Shown piece by piece: positions 18,890 through 20,885 of a stretch of 20,885 nucleotides of DNA. A program made the position numbers and the translations under genes. Location: the IMG/VR virus record IMGVR_UViG_3300045974_000997, positions 1 through 20,885 of that record; one strand, written 5' to 3'. The first letter of the stretch is position 1, and each line of letters opens with the position of its first letter. The stretch is from a virus. Under the pieces are notes generated by a model. It worked only from the letters and a program-made list of their open reading frames with translations, was not told the origin of the DNA and made no database searches.

Positions 18890-19321
18890 ATGGGCGTTAC
18901 TCTCGATTTGCGCAAGGCGCATGCATCACACTATCGCGGCGACCTGGTTGTCGTGCTGTCATGGATCAATGATGTTCGCGCACTCTTTCTGATTCCACAC
19001 ATCCGCAAGGGTGCACCCTGGTACGTGATTGAAGAGCCCGCCGCCCACTTCTGGCGCGATGACGAGCCAGCCAACATTGCCAACTGCGCGATCAAGTCTA
19101 AAAAGGCCTGTGAGGTCTTGGGGCTGGAGCCATCCCCAATGAACCAGACCAAGATCATTGCATTGGTCAACGATTTCATTCCCGACTTGCTGCGCATGCC
19201 GTCGGCGCCACCAATCACCTATCTGAAACAGGACTTTGGAACCATGGTGATGCGCGAGGCCGGTAAGGTGATCGCCACTGACTCCATTCGCCTGGAAGAC
19301 GAGGGGCAGGAATATGTTTGA
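18890..19321 (+). CDS. conserved phage protein upstream of portal, 143 aa
   Basis: I start at the ATG at 18890-18892 with GGAG 6 nt upstream; a GTG at 18848 would add 14 residues without a Shine-Dalgarno. The region HYRGDLVVVLSWINDVRALFLIPHIRKGAPWYVIEE is a conserved strand-rich core of a phage family that I cannot name. A helical part with ALVNDFIPDLLRMPSAPP and a final strand region follow. Its position between the terminase and portal suggests a virion or head-completion-related gene. It overlaps the portal start by 8 bp. Confidence 0.68.
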   Translation: MGVTLDLRKAHASHYRGDLVVVLSWINDVRALFLIPHIRKGAPWYVIEEPAAHFWRDDEPANIANCAIKSKKACEVLGLEPSPMNQTKIIALVNDFIPDLLRMPSAPPITYLKQDFGTMVMREAGKVIATDSIRLEDEGQEYV

Positions 19322-20885
19322 TGACGTGACGCCGGTACGCGGGCGCGCGCCAGGTGACGACTATTTCAGGCGCCAGGAGGAAACGATTGCACAACTGGGC
19401 CAGGACAAGGCAGAGCCGGGCCCCGAAGACCTCAACAGTGAAGAGTCGCGCAATCTGCACTCGAAGCTGCTGTCCTGGTTCTTCATGGAGCGCGAAAAGC
19501 AATCGGTGAACCGTATGGAAATGGCGATGGACGCCGATTTCTATGACAACTTGCAGTGGGACCCGCAAGACGCCCAGGATCTGCGCGACCGTGGACAGAT
19601 GCCCCTCGTGTACAACGAGGTTGCGCCCATGGTGGACTGGATCATCGGTACTGAGCGCCGGGCGCGCGTCGATTGGAAGGTACTGCCACGCACCGAGGAT
19701 GACGTCAAGTCGGCCGACATCAAGACAAAGGTTTTGAAGTACATGGCGGACGTGAATCGCGCTGCCTTCGGGCGATCCAGGGCATTTGCTGATTCCGTAA
19801 AGGCCGGTATTGGATGGGTCGATAGTGGTGCGCGCGATGACCCCACCAAGGATGCGCTCTACGACAAGTACGAAGACTGGCGCAGGGTGTTGTACGACTC
19901 AGCTGCCGATGAACTGGACTTATCGGACGCACGATTCCTGTTCCGCTGGCGCTGGGTGGATGAGGATATTGCTGTTGCGATGTACCCCAATCGGGCAGAT
20001 CAGATCCGCAAGGCGGTGGAGAAGACCAACCACAACCGTGACATTTCATGGGAAGAGGAAAACTGGCAGAACCAGAACACGCTCCAGTCACGCCAGACCG
20101 GCCAGCTATACGCCTCAGGCACTGGTGTTTCGATCAATACCAAGCGCCGCCAGGTCAAGCTGATTGAAGCGCAGTACCGCATGCCGGTTATCTCAAAGGT
20201 CGTGACTAGTGGCCCGCTCAAGGGAACCGTTGTGCACGAGGGTGATACGCCGCTGCACAACGCCCTGCAGCAGGTTGGCGGGTCCATCGTGGACAAGGTG
20301 ATCATGCGGGTGCATACCGCCATCATGACCGAGGGTGATCTGATCGCCAATGGCGTTTCAATCTACCGGCATAACCGTTTCAGCTTGACGCCCATCTGGT
20401 GCTACCGCCGAAGCCGCGACCGCCTTCCATACGGTGTCATTCGCCGCGTGCGCGACGTGCAGCAGGATTTGAACAAGCGCGCCAGCAAGGCTCTGTTCAT
20501 GCTCAATACCAATCAGATCGTGGCTGACGAGGGCGCGGTGGACGATTGGGACACATTGCGCGATGAGGTAGACCGCCCAGATGGCGTGATCATCAAGAAG
20601 GCTGGCAAGGAACTGGTGATCCGCCGTGACACCGACGCTGCCACGGGCCAACTCCAGATGATGACCATGGATGCCCAGGCCATCCAGAAGTCTGCCGGTG
20701 TGGCTCAGGAGAACATGGGCCGCGCGACCAATGCCGTATCTGGCGAAGCCATCAAGGCGCGCCAGTTGCAGGGATCCGTAGTTACGACGGAGCCATTCGA
20801 CAACCTGCGCTTGGCCGTGCAGATACAGGGTGAAAACAATTTGAGCCTGGCCGAGCAGTTCTACACCGAGGAAAAGGTTATCCGC
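19314..20885 (+). CDS. P22-type portal protein (3' end beyond window)
   Basis: The frame is open from the ATG at 19314 to the last base (524 codons), so the C-terminus is missing. Portal hallmarks are SKLLSWFFMEREKQSVNRMEMAMDADFYDNLQWDPQD, then RGQMPLVYNEVAPMVDWIIGTERRARVDWKVLPR, then a long RFLFRWRWVDEDIA...RADQIR section. The crown-proximal part has VRDVQQDLNKRASKALFML and a late QKSAGVAQENMGRATNAVSGEAIKARQLQG helix. This matches P22 gp1-like dodecameric portals, usually around 700 aa, through which DNA is packaged. GAGG lies just upstream. Its pairing with a PBSX-type terminase is known in mosaic phages. Confidence 0.9.
   Translation, partial: MFDDVTPVRGRAPGDDYFRRQEETIAQLGQDKAEPGPEDLNSEESRNLHSKLLSWFFMEREKQSVNRMEMAMDADFYDNLQWDPQDAQDLRDRGQMPLVYNEVAPMVDWIIGTERRARVDWKVLPRTEDDVKSADIKTKVLKYMADVNRAAFGRSRAFADSVKAGIGWVDSGARDDPTKDALYDKYEDWRRVLYDSAADELDLSDARFLFRWRWVDEDIAVAMYPNRADQIRKAVEKTNHNRDISWEEENWQNQNTLQSRQTGQLYASGTGVSINTKRRQVKLIEAQYRMPVISKVVTSGPLKGTVVHEGDTPLHNALQQVGGSIVDKVIMRVHTAIMTEGDLIANGVSIYRHNRFSLTPIWCYRRSRDRLPYGVIRRVRDVQQDLNKRASKALFMLNTNQIVADEGAVDDWDTLRDEVDRPDGVIIKKAGKELVIRRDTDAATGQLQMMTMDAQAIQKSAGVAQENMGRATNAVSGEAIKARQLQGSVVTTEPFDNLRLAVQIQGENNLSLAEQFYTEEKVIR

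Overview
The window is one contiguous piece of a temperate, lambda-like phage or prophage. Its layout is a long leftward early operon, a divergent repressor/Cro switch, and a rightward replication and packaging operon. The high GC content (about 58-60% by eye), the codon choice and the style of the phage proteins suggest a betaproteobacterial host, probably Burkholderiales/Comamonadaceae. This host is inferred; no host gene or attachment site lies in the window.

Left arm (1-11723, all minus strand, read from right to left). The operon begins near 11.78 kb. A 42-aa ORF comes first, then a 707-aa cytosine-C5 DNA methyltransferase carrying about ten internal repeats, then a run of small early genes. 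Among these is a set of three tiny overlapping membrane-protein genes (7781-8144). Next come a RecT-like annealing protein, its PD-(D/E)XK exonuclease partner, a TolA-like coiled-coil protein, a KTSC protein, a DUF2303/YfdQ protein and an SSB. Together these form a phage homologous-recombination module. Most junctions are ATGA, GTGA or TAATG overlaps, so translation is probably coupled. A perfect 64-bp tandem duplication spans the start of one small gene (6348-6475).

Immunity region (about 11.74-13.7 kb). A repressor with an N-terminal XRE helix-turn-helix and no self-cleaving peptidase domain is followed by a Cys-rich HNH-like gene. It faces a small Cro-like gene whose best promoter would give a leaderless mRNA. 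Eight copies of an operator-like palindrome (consensus TAWCCG-N4-CGGWTA) lie in the switch region, at the methyltransferase promoter, before gene 6693..6908 and before the small membrane-protein genes. This implies a phage-wide regulon.

Right arm (13441-20885, plus strand). A ribbon-helix-helix protein and two winged-helix proteins precede an O-like replication initiator. The initiator gene contains 10-bp-phased GTCACG iterons followed by an 18-bp A/T-rich direct repeat, which looks like the phage origin. After it come a Cys-rich protein, a DUF1064 nuclease-fold protein, an unknown ORF and the small and large terminase subunits (PBSX type). A NinX (DUF2591) gene and a membrane-anchored ORF, closed by an intrinsic terminator, form a moron-like insert. 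A conserved hypothetical and a P22-type portal protein, cut by the window edge, finish the window.

No tRNA, rRNA, CRISPR array, integrase or insertion sequence was seen.
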